Origin: Campanula takesimana
Lineage: Eukaryota; Streptophyta; Magnoliopsida; Asterales; Campanulaceae
Direction: 5' to 3'
DNA length: 64,000 nucleotides
NCBI GenBank assembly: GCA_026119855.1
Contig: JAOWBW010001583.1
Location: 62,001 to 126,000, forward strand
Part shown: positions 43,429 through 54,200 of the stretch, one piece after another
How positions within the stretch are numbered: position 1 is the stretch's first letter
Layout of the letters: the number at the start of each line of letters is the position of its first letter
Program-made: the position numbers and the translations under genes
Notes under the pieces: model-generated
The model's database searches: none
The model's input: the letters and a program-made list of their open reading frames with translations, nothing else
What the model was told of the DNA's origin: nothing

Positions 43429-44561
43429 AAAATAGTGTAAATTTGTTTAGACTCCAAATAAAAAACTCTGTACCCCTTTTGTGCATGTGGGTACCCAACG
43501 AACACACAAGCCCTGCCTCGAGCATCAAACTCGTCTCCCCTTTTTTTTGTTATTTTTAGCATAAATCAAACATCCAAAAACACGCATATGATCAAGGCAG
43601 GGCTTCTTTTGAAGCAAAATCTCATAAGGTGTTTTATTTTTCAAAACTTTGGAAGGTAAACAATTTATTAAATAAGTTGATGTTAAGATACATTCTCCCC
43701 CCCCACCCCCCAAAAAAAAAAGAAAAAAAAAAATCTTTGGTAACCCAGCTTCAAAATGTAAAGCCCTAGCTATTTCCAAGATGTGACGATGTTTGCGCTC
43801 GACTACCCTATTTTGTTGTGGTGTGTCGGTGCAAGATGTTTCGAGCAAGATCCCATTATTAACATAATATTCAAGCATTAATAGTGACTGAAATTCCCCC
43901 ACCATTGTCACTCCTAATGCGTTTAACTTTTCTATCAAACTGAGTATTGACCATATTACAAAATATAGTGAGATAATGATGGACCTCGTATTTATGCTTC
44001 ATTAAAAAAGCCCAAACACCCCGACTATAATCATCAACTATGGTCAAAAAATAGTGTGCACCAGAAAAGGAAGAAGTTTTATAACCACCCCAAATGTCAC
44101 AGTACAAGATCAAAACAAGACTTGGTTTGAATACTGCTAGTAGGAAAAGGGAGTCTAGTCATTTTTGCTCGAATACACGAGTCACAATGATTCTCCCCCT
44201 TACTAGAACTATCAAAAAACTTAAAAACCGAGGTATGTCCCAATCTACAATGCCATACCCATGAGTTAACTGCTGCTCCCATTGCTGCACGTTCCTCTGT
44301 AACCGGCTCTAAGTGATATAGACCATCCCTGCATCTACCCATTCCAATCAGAATCATTGAAGCCAAGTCCTGTATCACACAAAAATCCAGAAAGTGGGGG
44401 TAACAATTCAAATCTTTTATTAATCGGCTGACAGATAATAAATTGCATTTAAAATCAGGCATATATTTAGAACATAACGGATAGTTAATCCGTTCGGAAG
44501 CCTTGCATTGCCGACGCCTTTCACTGGTACCACATCTCCATTGGGAATTTTGACTGGTGCC
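43429..44561 (-). pseudogene. Copia pre-integrase and integrase fragment
   Basis: Minus-strand segments show WHCRLGHTSVFKFF and CDSCIRAKMTRLPF (zinc-binding), CDIWGGYKTSSF, DDYSRGVWAFLMKHK, then QQNRVVERKHRHILE, with the C-terminal CVFVGYPHAQKGYRVF. The segments are spread over three frames, so several indels are present; a poly-A/poly-C patch near 43700 causes one of them. It ends where the Stowaway at 43126-43422 begins. Confidence 0.85.
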
Positions 44562-45711
44562 TAGGGATGGCAACGGGTCGGGTTCGAGTCAGATCAGGAC
44601 CGATCTGAACCCGATCCGAACTATACAAATGCGTGACCGAACCCGATCCGATCCGACATGATCCGTGATCCGATCCGCGATCCGATCCGATTCGCGACCC
44701 GATCGCTGCTCCGACCCGAGACCTGATCTGAACCCGTGCCGGCCCGATCCGAATCCGCCTTTCCCAGACTTTATAGCAGCAACAGAGGCAACAAGGCAAA
44801 CGAGAACAGTCTGAAGTCTGAACAGACTAACAACAAAAACAGAGAACAAAGGCAGAAGCAGACATGGAAGCAAACATTTAAAGAAAAGAAAAAAGATAAT
44901 CCACACTCAAAACAATAGATAAGAATCAAGGTTAGTATTCACAAATGTCATATTCTTCGAACACCACCTCTCACCCAAAAGAAATACTAGTCAACAGGGT
45001 AAACCCAATTCAAGCAAAAAACCACGAAACAAAAATCACTCCAGAACGAATTAAGAAACAATGCCATCATTCAACAGAGTTTATATATACTCCCTCCATC
45101 ACAAATTAAACCCCTAAATTTGAAACAAATTAAACCCTAATTTGAGAAGTGAGAGATGATAGTGACTTACCTTGGTAAAGAGCAGGTGATGCCGGCGCCG
45201 ACGGTGAGGAACAGAGACGGTGAGGAACGGAGACGGCGAGCCGGCGAGGAACGGCGTCTTCGGCTAGCTAGCAGAAGAACGGCATCGTCTTTCGTCTTTC
45301 ACAATGTAGCGGCGTGCGAGTAGGCGACGGCGAGCAACGGCGAGCGACGGTGACGGCGATCAACGGCGAGATGGGTGGTCTCCTGGAACGACGACGTCGG
45401 CGAGGCTAGGGCATCGTGTTTCGTCTTTGACAAAGAAGCGGCGTGTTTTGGTTTTGGTGAGTTTGATCTTGCCCAGCCCTAATTTTAGTTTATATAGGTA
45501 GGGGAAAATGTAAATGTTGAAACTAAGGGGGGTGATATAAAAAAAAGGCCAGCACTAATATTTCGGGTCGGGTTCGGGTCGGATCGGATCAGGGGGTCTG
45601 ACCGAATCCGAACCCGAACTCGTTCGGATCATGAAATTGCATATTGAACCCGAAATTTTCGGATCGGAATACCCTCAAAACGGATCGGGTTCGGACAAAT
45701 TGCCATCCCTA
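44562..45711. mobile_element. hAT-type non-autonomous element
   Basis: Begins TAGGGATGGCAACGGGTCGG and ends with inverted TTGCCATCCCTA. A perfect 8-bp duplication, CTGGTGCC, flanks it (44554-44561 and 45712-45719). Subterminal regions are full of GGATCGG/CCGATCC motifs in both orientations (44590-44760, 45560-45690), as expected for hAT transposase binding. The middle holds a GC-rich, CGGCGA-repeating stretch (45180-45460) that may be captured host sequence. No transposase frame. Confidence 0.93.
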
Positions 45712-46886
45712 CTGGTGCCTCCATCCCTGTTCTGATTCGAATATCCAACATCGACTCGTTGCAAGTTATATGTTCACTTGCTCCTGAGTCAATGATCCAA
45801 GTTTTTATATCATTTAGTTTACCAGCCATATAAGCAGTGGGAGAGGGTTTCGTCTCGCCTTGTGCTCTGTATGTAAGCAGTTGCATTAACTGCGTGTACT
45901 GTTCATCAGTGAACCCTGTTAATGCCTTCTCTTATTGCAAGGTGTGTTGTGGTCTTTCTAGCCCCTTTCTGCTTGTTCTTCTTCCGTCCTTCTGGATAAC
46001 CTATGATTTCGTAGCAGTTGTCAACAGTATGGTAAAGCTTTCCACAGTGCGTGCATCTGGGCTTATCTGTCTGCAAAGCTGATTGAACTGTTGTCTGAAC
46101 AAGTGGCTGAACAACTGGTTGACTGTTGCATATCTGAAAAGCCTGTGTCTCCACGTCCACCTTTCTGGATGCCCTAATCTGTTTTTGCTTTTCATCTTCA
46201 GAAACTAGATGGTAAGCAGCACCCAAACTGACCATCAGTTTCATGCTTAAGATCTGGGTTTTAATTGTCCCAAAGCTTGCATCTAAACCCATGAGAAACT
46301 CATATAGGCGCTCCTTCTCCTTCATTTCAACAAGCCTCTTGGATGTGTCACACGTGCACCCACCGCATTTGCATCTCGTCAGTGGCGCATTAGATTGAAC
46401 CTCATCCCACAGCCCTATTAACTTCATGTAATACGCTGATACCGATAGGTTTTCTTGTCTCGTCATGGTTATATCGCGCTTTAGCTCATAAGCCTTAGGC
46501 GAGCTCTCACTCCCAAAACGCTCCTGCAAGTCCTACCAAATCTCCTGTGTCATGCCTGCATGTTTTACACTGTCGCGTATCTCTTTCTCCATGGCATTGT
46601 TTAACCACCCCTTCACCATCGCGTTGCACCTCTTCCAAAGTTGCAATTCCGCTGAACCTTCACTTGGGACTGGAATCGTGCCGTCCACGAAACCAATTTT
46701 ATTCTTCGCAAAAAGGGCGTTACTCATCTCCTCAACCCAGTTTGCGTAGTTCCCATCTCAAAGGGGATCGCTCATGAAAACCGTATTGGGACTGTCCGAG
46801 GCTGAAATCAAATAAGGAGACATCACGTCTACCTTGTTTCCAGCGGCCCCACTATTCTCGCCCTTCCCTTCCGTGTCGCCATCCAT
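45712..46886 (-). pseudogene. Copia Gag and protease start
   Basis: Gag starts at ATG 46886. Recognisable parts are FVDGTIPVPSE and LWKRCNAMVKGWL near 46640, LWDEVQ near 46410, YEFLMGLDASFGTIKTQIL near 46270 and a CCHC knuckle CTHCGKLYHTVDNC near 46020. This order is that of the Retrotran_gag family. A stop near 46530 (TAG after TQEIW) and a shift near 45900 break the frame. The protease motif WIIDSGASEHIT lies near 45800, just upstream of the hAT insertion, which separates it from the integrase part. Confidence 0.85.
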
Positions 46887-46956
46887 GGTGAAGATGAAAG
46901 AAGAAAGAAAGGAAAAAATATATGTGTATATGCGGAAGCGTTTAGAGCTTAACCAG

Positions 46957-46968
46957 CTCTGATACCAT
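46957..46968 (-). other. Primer binding site (initiator tRNA-Met)
   Basis: TGGTATCAGAGC on the minus strand, right after LTR-like sequence that ends GTTGAATTTTTTCA. Confidence 0.85.
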
Positions 46969-47331
46969 GAAAAAATTCAACAGTATATAATTCATGGACA
47001 AAGTGTTTCTTGATTGATTCAAAATGTGTACAAGAGGGATACATATATACGCCTAAAACTAATTGGCTAAGTATGGAAGATATACAAAATATATTTTACA
47101 TATCCTACCTAATCAAAATAAATATTAACCGAGATATTTGGGGAGATTTGATCCGATTTCAAAAATCAAATCCTTCATCATTTGCCCTTTAATTAATGAG
47201 GGACCAATTTCATATATACTGAACTTGAAGCTTGCTAATAGGTTTTGTAAATAAGTTGGTCGCTCGCCAGTTGAATGTAACTTTTCACAAATTCACATAT
47301 TTCTTCACAAAGAGAAGAGCATAGAGAATTG

Positions 47332-47334
<3 letters not shown>

Positions 47335-47367
<33 letters not shown>

Positions 47368-47534
47368 GCCAACAAAGGCTACAACTGGGCCTATAAATAG
47401 GCTAATACAAATGCCATGAAGGCTACAATTAGGCATGTAAATATGCTAACACAAATCTCCCTAACGGGATTCGAACTCGTGACCTCCGCATGAAAAGCTA
47501 ACACCGGATACCGCTTGAGCTATAGCTCTTTGGT
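47335..47534 (-). mobile_element. tRNA-derived SINE
   Basis: On the minus strand the 5' end carries pol III promoter boxes: A box TAGCTCAAGCGG and B box GAGTTCGAATCC, about 35 bases apart. The 3' end is a poly-A tract (30 T on the plus strand, 47335-47364). GAATTGGAG is duplicated at 47326-47334 and 47535-47543. The body after the tRNA-like head has two related GGCTACAA-TAGGC segments. Confidence 0.93.
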
Positions 47535-48017
47535 GAATTGGAGGTGTATCAACTTAAAGATCCTTTCTTGTTCAATCATCTTCTGCTCAATTGTCTCAAC
47601 AATTTGCTCAATTGTCTTCTGCCATTTGACATGTACACATACCATGGCATTATAATATCATTACAATACCTAACTTTATAATTTATATTATTGCTTCATG
47701 AATTTTCTCCAGCTCAGTATTTTAATATTTACAAACTTGGTTAACCAAACAAAAGGACACAAATAATAGCAGAATGAGAAAAAGAAACATAACAAGAAAG
47801 AGAAAATAACACAATCTGTATTAATTAAGAAGAAGAGAGCGTTTGCTTCAAAATTGACTTTTTCAACAAAAGTAAAAACACAATTGTCTTTGATGAGTGA
47901 AAATAGATTTTCTATTGAACTTTTAGAGACTAAATACACCGCACAAATAGAAGGATAGAATACACAAGAACATTAAATAGAGTTTTCTCTTATCTACCCT
48001 TGAGATGGATGGATCAC
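47535..48017. other. AT-rich intergenic DNA
   Basis: No gene found. An 83-codon minus-strand frame (47688-47939) is Phe/Leu-rich and of chance type. Confidence 0.5.
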
Positions 48018-48275
48018 ATGCTCATGCAGTCCCAGAAAGTCCACTTTGGATTTTTGACGGTCAATACATGTGAACTTTGACCAAAGATTATTATCAATCT
48101 AATCATCCCAATAAAATTTTAAAATTTGTCATTGATAAATCACTTGATGATTAATCAATCACAAGTTTTAGAATTTCAAAAGGATGGTTGGATTGACATT
48201 TATATTTAGTCAAAGTTCACTTGTTTTGACCATCAAAAATCAAAAGTGGACTATCTTTCTGGGTCGGAGGGAGTA
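48018..48275. mobile_element. Stowaway-like MITE, left end decayed
   Basis: The right end CTTTCTGGGTCGGAGGGAGTA matches in inversion the left CAGTCCCAGAAAG; the interior arms (AGTCCACTTT, TTTTTGATGGTCAAAA types) pair over more than 60 bases. Confidence 0.8.
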
Positions 48276-48494
48276 TTAAAAGTATAGAATATGTAAAAGT
48301 TGAAAGATATTGAGATTTAATTTGTGATTCATCAAATTCTTTATAATCCACCTTCTATTATGTGTCTAAAATTTAATACAACAAGTTAATATGCCTAGGT
48401 TTTTTATGGTTAAAGTAACTTAGAATTCATACTAGATATTTAACTTATTTAACTTTTCCTAGCGACCTAATTTTGTTGTGATGTGGGTGGAGAG

Positions 48495-50002
48495 GAGTTA
48501 AGTACTTATTTGGTCCCTGACCTTTGGACTTTTTTACAATCTCGTCCCTAACCAATATTCGTTTACAATTCAGTCCTCAGACTACCTACTTCGCTTACAA
48601 TCTCATCCTTCCGTCCCCTTTCCGTTAAAAAATCCGTTAAATGTGCTGAGTTGGACCGATGACTCACCAAAAACATGAGTTAGCACTACACTTGTTTAAA
48701 ATTGGGTGATGTGGAAATGAAGAAGGGTTAAACTGTATATTCCTAAACTAAAGGATACCAAAAATAATTTACAAAGTATTTACAAAAGAAAGCTTAAGAT
48801 TTAAAAACAATAATTATTTTATATTTCCTGAATATTAAAAATATATTTTCTCATATTTGTTTAAAAATACTTGATATTAATAAATTTATGTACAAAATAA
48901 AAAATAAATTTACCATGTTACTCTATCAATAATGAATTTATCAAATATTTTTTTCCAGATAATCAAATAGATTATATTTTTTAAAGTAATTAATATTAGT
49001 TTTAATTATTGCTTAAAATTCCTTTTAAGATTAAAAAAATGAGATAATCTTTCCGGTACGGAGGGAGTAGTAATTACTGCACTTTCATTTAACACCATAG
49101 CATCACCACCTCGATCACCCCATCACCCACCATAACTGTCACCGCCATTGCCTGTTCACCACCGGTACTAAGAGCACCACCACTATCAAACCACCACCGT
49201 CAAACCACCACCCACCGTAATTAAACCACCATCAAACCACCACCACCAATACATAAAAAAAAAAAAATGAAAAATCCATCTGAAATCAAAATCCAAATTC
49301 AGACCACCACGCCCATCCACCACTTCCAAATGATAACCACCCCAGTTTCACCTCCATCAACCATTAACGCCGCCACCGCACCACCACCACCGCCACCGCT
49401 GCCACCAACCAACCACCATCATCACCAAATTAAACAAAACCCACTTTAAGAACAAAACCTCCCATCCATTATCACATACGAACGGATCTGGAGAAAGAGA
49501 GAAAAGAAATTTTTTTGTGGAGGAATTAAAACCCAGATCTGAAAAAGAAAAACGGAGAAGATGAGAAAGCAGACATAGCAATCGGAGATGAAGGCAGAAC
49601 GGAAGCCATAGTCGCCGGCCCGAAATTCCAGCGAACAAGCCCCTCCCATTTTTTCCAGCCAACAAGCCACTTTCTGATAAGTTGCCGGGATCTGGAGAGA
49701 CGAGGGAGGGAGTCGCCGGGATCTGGATTTTTTTGGAGGGTTTTTTCTACCCAGATTTGAATTTGGGAGAGATGAGGGAGGAAGGAGATGAAGAGGCGAC
49801 GGCGGTAAGGGAGAGGGAGAGGGAGTACGGATCTGGTGTTTTGGAAGGAGCCAATGGGGGTCGCGTTGTTGAGGTGAGGGAGTACGGGTCTGGTGAGGGA
49901 TCGATGGGAGAGTTTGATTTGGGAGAGATGTGAGGGAGAGGGGATTTGTGAGAGAAGGAGGGGGGTTTTTGTGACTGGAGTGTGATGAACTGGAGAGAGA
50001 AA

Positions 50003-50035
<33 letters not shown>

Positions 50036-50316
50036 ATCTCAGCACAATTTTTTTTTTCATTTATGGCCAAAAGTTTGATATTGTGCATTATCACCCCTTG
50101 TACTTCCACCTCAGCAATTTTTGATAACTTGTACAGCCAACTCAGCTTTTTATGTGCCACATATGCACATTTAACGGAATTTTTAACGGAAATGAGACGG
50201 AAGGATGAGATTGTAAGCGAAGTAGGTAGTCTGAGGACTGAATTGTAAACGAATATTGGTTAGAGACGAGATTGTAAAAAAGTCCAAAGGTCAGGGACCA
50301 AATAGGTACTTAACTC
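48495..50316. mobile_element. Mutator-like non-autonomous element, 1.8 kb
   Basis: Left GAGTTAAGTACTTATTTGGT and right, inverted, ACCAAATAGGTACTTAACTC start arms of about 170 bp (including CAATATTCGTTTACAATTCA, and CTACTTCGCTTACAATCTCA). GGGTGGAGAG stands directly outside both ends (48485-48494 and 50317-50326). The interior has a Stowaway end (ACGGAGGGAGTA, 49055), a CCACCA-rich patch and a GA-rich, UTR-like patch (49450-49990), which may be captured host sequence. Confidence 0.9.
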
Positions 50317-50420
50317 GGGTGGAGAGTGTGTCGGTTAAGTTATGAAACGAAACCAAATTTCAAGAGAGATAGTGATCAACCTCAACGGTGGACAATAGTG
50401 GAATTAACCCCATCATAACT

Positions 50421-50709
50421 TACTCCCTCCGTTCTACCTCACTTAAAACCTAAGAAGTGGGCACAATAACTAAGAAAATAAAATAAAATAAACAAAATGT
50501 GTTGTAGAAAATGAAAAGAGAGAATGAGTGATGTTAATAGTAGGTTGTTTGAATCAATTGTGTGGTGGAAAATGAAGAGTGAGAGAATAAGTGGGTGTGG
50601 TAGATTGAATATAAAATCATAAATTTTTTTACCATTTTGGGGAGTCTCAAGTGTAGTGAGACGGACCAAAATGGAAATAAGTCACAAGTGAGGTGGGACG
50701 GAAGGAATA
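50421..50709. mobile_element. Stowaway MITE
   Basis: TACTCCCTCCGTTCTACCTCACTT at the left, AAGTGAGGTGGGACGGAAGGAATA at the right, TA borders. Confidence 0.9.
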
Positions 50710-50927
50710 TATCATAGTTTTTCGGCGATTGACAACTAAATGAAATATTCAACCAGATTATAAATTACATATAGCCCTTATAATTCTTATTCAATTTTGG
50801 ATCAATTTTCTTTTCATAAAGAAAGGTACTTTGAGCCAGCAATATAACAACACTTCGACGTGATACAAAAAATTGCACGCGACATATTCAACACTTTACA
50901 CAATATTGACATTCAGATACTTTCCAT

Positions 50928-50963
<36 letters not shown>

Positions 50964-50964
<1 letters not shown>

Positions 50965-51175
50965 GTAGGTGCTCAAATGAGAAGCTAAATATCGTGAGAA
51001 CTTAATGTATCCAATGATGTATCCAAATGCACATTGGATACATTAGTTTTTACCTAATGTATCCAATGATGTATCCAAGTCAAGTAATGTATCCAAGTGA
51101 ACCATTGGATATATTAGTTTTTTACCTAATGTATCCAAATTCTCACGATATTTAAGTTCTCACATGAGCACGACC
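50964..51175. mobile_element. MITE lodged in a TA/GA microsatellite, downstream of FAR
   Basis: GGTAGGTGCTCAAATGAGAA and AAATATCGTGAGAA at the left pair with TTCTCACGATATTTAAG and TTCTCACATGAGCACGACC at the right. TA dinucleotide runs lie on both sides (50929-50944, 51176-51193). The interior repeats TAATGTATCCAA several times in both orientations. It ends 50 bases below the FAR stop codon, so it may lie in the 3' untranslated region. Confidence 0.75.
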
Positions 51176-51225
51176 ATATATATATATATATATGTATAAA
51201 ATTTCAGGATAGGAACCTACTCTTC

Positions 51226-54200
51226 TCAATTCATCAAGTATCTTACCACTCCTGGAAAGTGAACTGTCATAAAATAATCTTCCCAATTAATGATGGTTGG
51301 GTCGAAACAAAGTAGATCTTCATCCAAATGCCACTCTCTCACTTTGTTTTGCAGCCTTTTTGTGTTGTGGTCATCAAATCTTCACAAGAAAAATGCATCA
51401 TCAACTAATTATACAATATTTATATCTCAATATGAAAGCATTGTGAAGAATATTGGTTAGAAGTACATACACCCCATTGAAGAAAACGTAAGGTCTATAT
51501 AGCTCTCCCAATCGCATTATGTATTTGATCTTCCGAGTCAAACTGACACTCTCTCTGCCGAATAATCCGCAGAGCATCATGCTCATGGACGAGAATCCCT
51601 AGTAACAACATAGTCATTTCTTAGTATATTCACATAATTTAGAATTATAATACTCAATCCGTCACAAAATATTTCGCATTTGACTTGTCAAACCTCATAA
51701 CAATGATACATTACTTACTTTTATCTTGTTTGTACTCCCGATCTACCCCTAAATGAATGCCCAAATTTTATTTCAAGAGACATTATGAAAATCTTTACTT
51801 TTCAATCAAGTTAATGGCAAGATTCATAAACATTCTTGTAATTCACTTTTCAAAGTTGTATAAGTACAAATATATTAGTTATTTTTTTTGGGTATAATAA
51901 CATTTAGGGCAGCTATTTCAAAGAAGATCGTACAGTTTTGAGACAAAAGTTTCTTAAGAATAGTCATTCATCCAGAGATAGAGGGAGTACTATATTATAA
52001 TTGCATTACAACTATTTTCGTCCATAGAAACGTGACATTTACTATGAGAAGAATATAAAAACAAAGCAAAATAAATTTTTGAATAGAGTTATCATGAACA
52101 CTTGTAGTTACCTTTGCAAACAAGTAGTAAGCACCCATGTTGAAACGAAAATGAGCCATGTTTCGAAAATATCCGGGTTCAGAAACTATTACAAGATTTC
52201 CTTTCTCAGTTGTGTATGGATTCTTTGTGAAGTTCTGGAAGATCAAATCTGAAACCTTGTGAAGTTTTATCGGATTCCTTGATGACGAACCAATATGATA
52301 AATGATCTCAGAAGACTGATTTGTAATTGCTTTTTGCATCATTGCAACAATGATGGAATTTACTACCATATCTCCAGGTATCTGCAAGATCACTAACACT
52401 CATCAAGCATAAGCTTCTATTAAGATTAAGATGCTTAAGATATAAACACATATAGTTTGTATTATATAGTTTCAAATTCAAAGATATATTAAAGTAGAAA
52501 TTAATGGTTTTAGGACAGATTTAACAATTGTTAGTAATATGATAATAAACATGGCTAGTCAGAATTATAGGATTGAAAAGATTGTTTCTCCACTTACAAA
52601 ATCCAGGATCGCTTCTTGATTGCCAATGAAGCGTTTTAAATTTCCTTTACCATATGCAACGATTAGGCTGTCGACCGTTCTGTAGGTAAAACATTTCTTG
52701 TCAGAACCAAATTATATTTGCCATAAGCATCGACTAGGGTGTCGATCATGAGAAAATTTTGGGGGAAACTAGTTTCCCCATAAGTTATAAAAAGTCCTGT
52801 TTTTATAGGGTTTAAGGTTTAGGGTTTAGGGTTTTGGGTTTAAATGTTAAAAACATGACTTTTTATAATGTATGGAGGAACTAGTTTCCTCAAAAACACA
52901 CTCGGCGATGATTCTGTAGGTAAAACATTTCTTTTCAATCGACTACCAATGAAGTGTGTTAATTCATAATCCATATCTGTTCATTTCTAAAAATAGAAAC
53001 CTAAGAGAGACACACACATGGTGCTTAATTATGTTGTGAAAAAATAGCCCTTGTATGTTAGAAAATATTCTTTTTTAGAAAGACTTCAAAATATTTGGTA
53101 GTAGTTGATATTTATTTTTAGTTATATATATAAGACTTCAAAATACGCATTCATTTTATTTTGAACTATACTATCTCTTTTTAAAATTCTCTCCTCTCTC
53201 TCTCTAACTCCCCCTATTCCCCTGATCTGGTGCATAGAAAAGATCGCATTTTTCATGTTCTTTTAAAATATTGAGTCGTCATTAGCTATTTGCATTCTCA
53301 TATGGCGTATCAGACATATTTTCAATTCAATTAGTAGTTAGACATTTCTTTATCTTCCTATGTTTTTTTCTTTTTTGTATATCCATGTGGTGTATTTAGT
53401 TTCTAAATGATCAATAGAAATCCACTTATCATCATAGAGAATTATGCTTTTACTCTCGTTTAGGGGTGGCAAAATGGGTGTTTTGGGTTTACCCATTAAA
53501 GTTAAAAATCCATTGGATATCCGGATATTTTAACTTTAATGGGTACACCCAAAACACCCATTTTGCCACCACTACTCTCGTTCGAAATGTCAATTGTAAG
53601 CACACAAAAACGTATTGTAAGCACAAGCGGTTTTTTCTTAATATAAATTGTTCTTTTCTCTTTCTTGTTATGTTTCATTTACTCTATGTTCTAAGGGATA
53701 TAGATAAGCGTTTTTATTTATTTTTTTGTTATAATTTTAGAGGATATGATCATGAAGTAATTGTATCAATCTTGGTATAGTAATGAAAGTCACAATGCCA
53801 TTGTAAAATTTACCTGCAACCCTCAATCCAACCCGGAAACGGATCTTTGTAAGTACTGGTTATGATAGTTGGGCGTATAATAACCACGGGAAGATGTCCT
53901 TTCATGTTTACTATTATCATCTCTCCCATTGCCTTTGTGAATGAGTATGTATTTGGCCATCCAAATAGCTTTGCCCTGATGCATGAAATCATATATTTCT
54001 GTTATGATTATTGTTACACACAAAATTTATCACTCATAATTATGTGCACAAAAATATGTAACTTTTTTGTGCATACTACATGAAATGCAAATAGCTAATG
54101 ACACATTAATAAAAAAATGTAATGAGAAACAAAATAAATGTGTGTGTGTGTGTGTGTGTACACACACATTTATATTATATGATTGCAATGGTCGTTGCAG

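Larger units (their letters stand above)
43429..47215 (-). mobile_element. Truncated Copia element (5' LTR part, gag, protease, integrase) with a hAT insert
   Basis: Minus-strand order: LTR-like sequence above 46969, primer site, Gag from 46886, protease, [hAT element 44562-45711], pre-integrase and integrase, ending at 43429 against a MITE. Reverse transcriptase, RNase H and the 3' LTR are absent. The upper LTR limit is uncertain. Confidence 0.8.

Noticed and set aside
43680..43740. Low-complexity Phe/Gly insertion as a protein domain in the integrase
   Set aside because: It comes from poly-C and poly-A runs that disrupt the frame, not from a domain.
47460..47530. Possible tRNA gene (A and B boxes present)
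   Set aside because: No cloverleaf can be completed, and a poly-A tail with flanking duplication shows it is a SINE.
49267..49449. Pro/His-rich 60-codon frame
   Set aside because: It is encoded by CCACCA-rich low-complexity DNA inside a MULE and has no other support as a gene.
52800..52845. Interstitial telomere from a chromosome fusion or repair
   Set aside because: The TTTAGGG runs are short, degenerate and always inside the same 160-bp inverted-repeat element.
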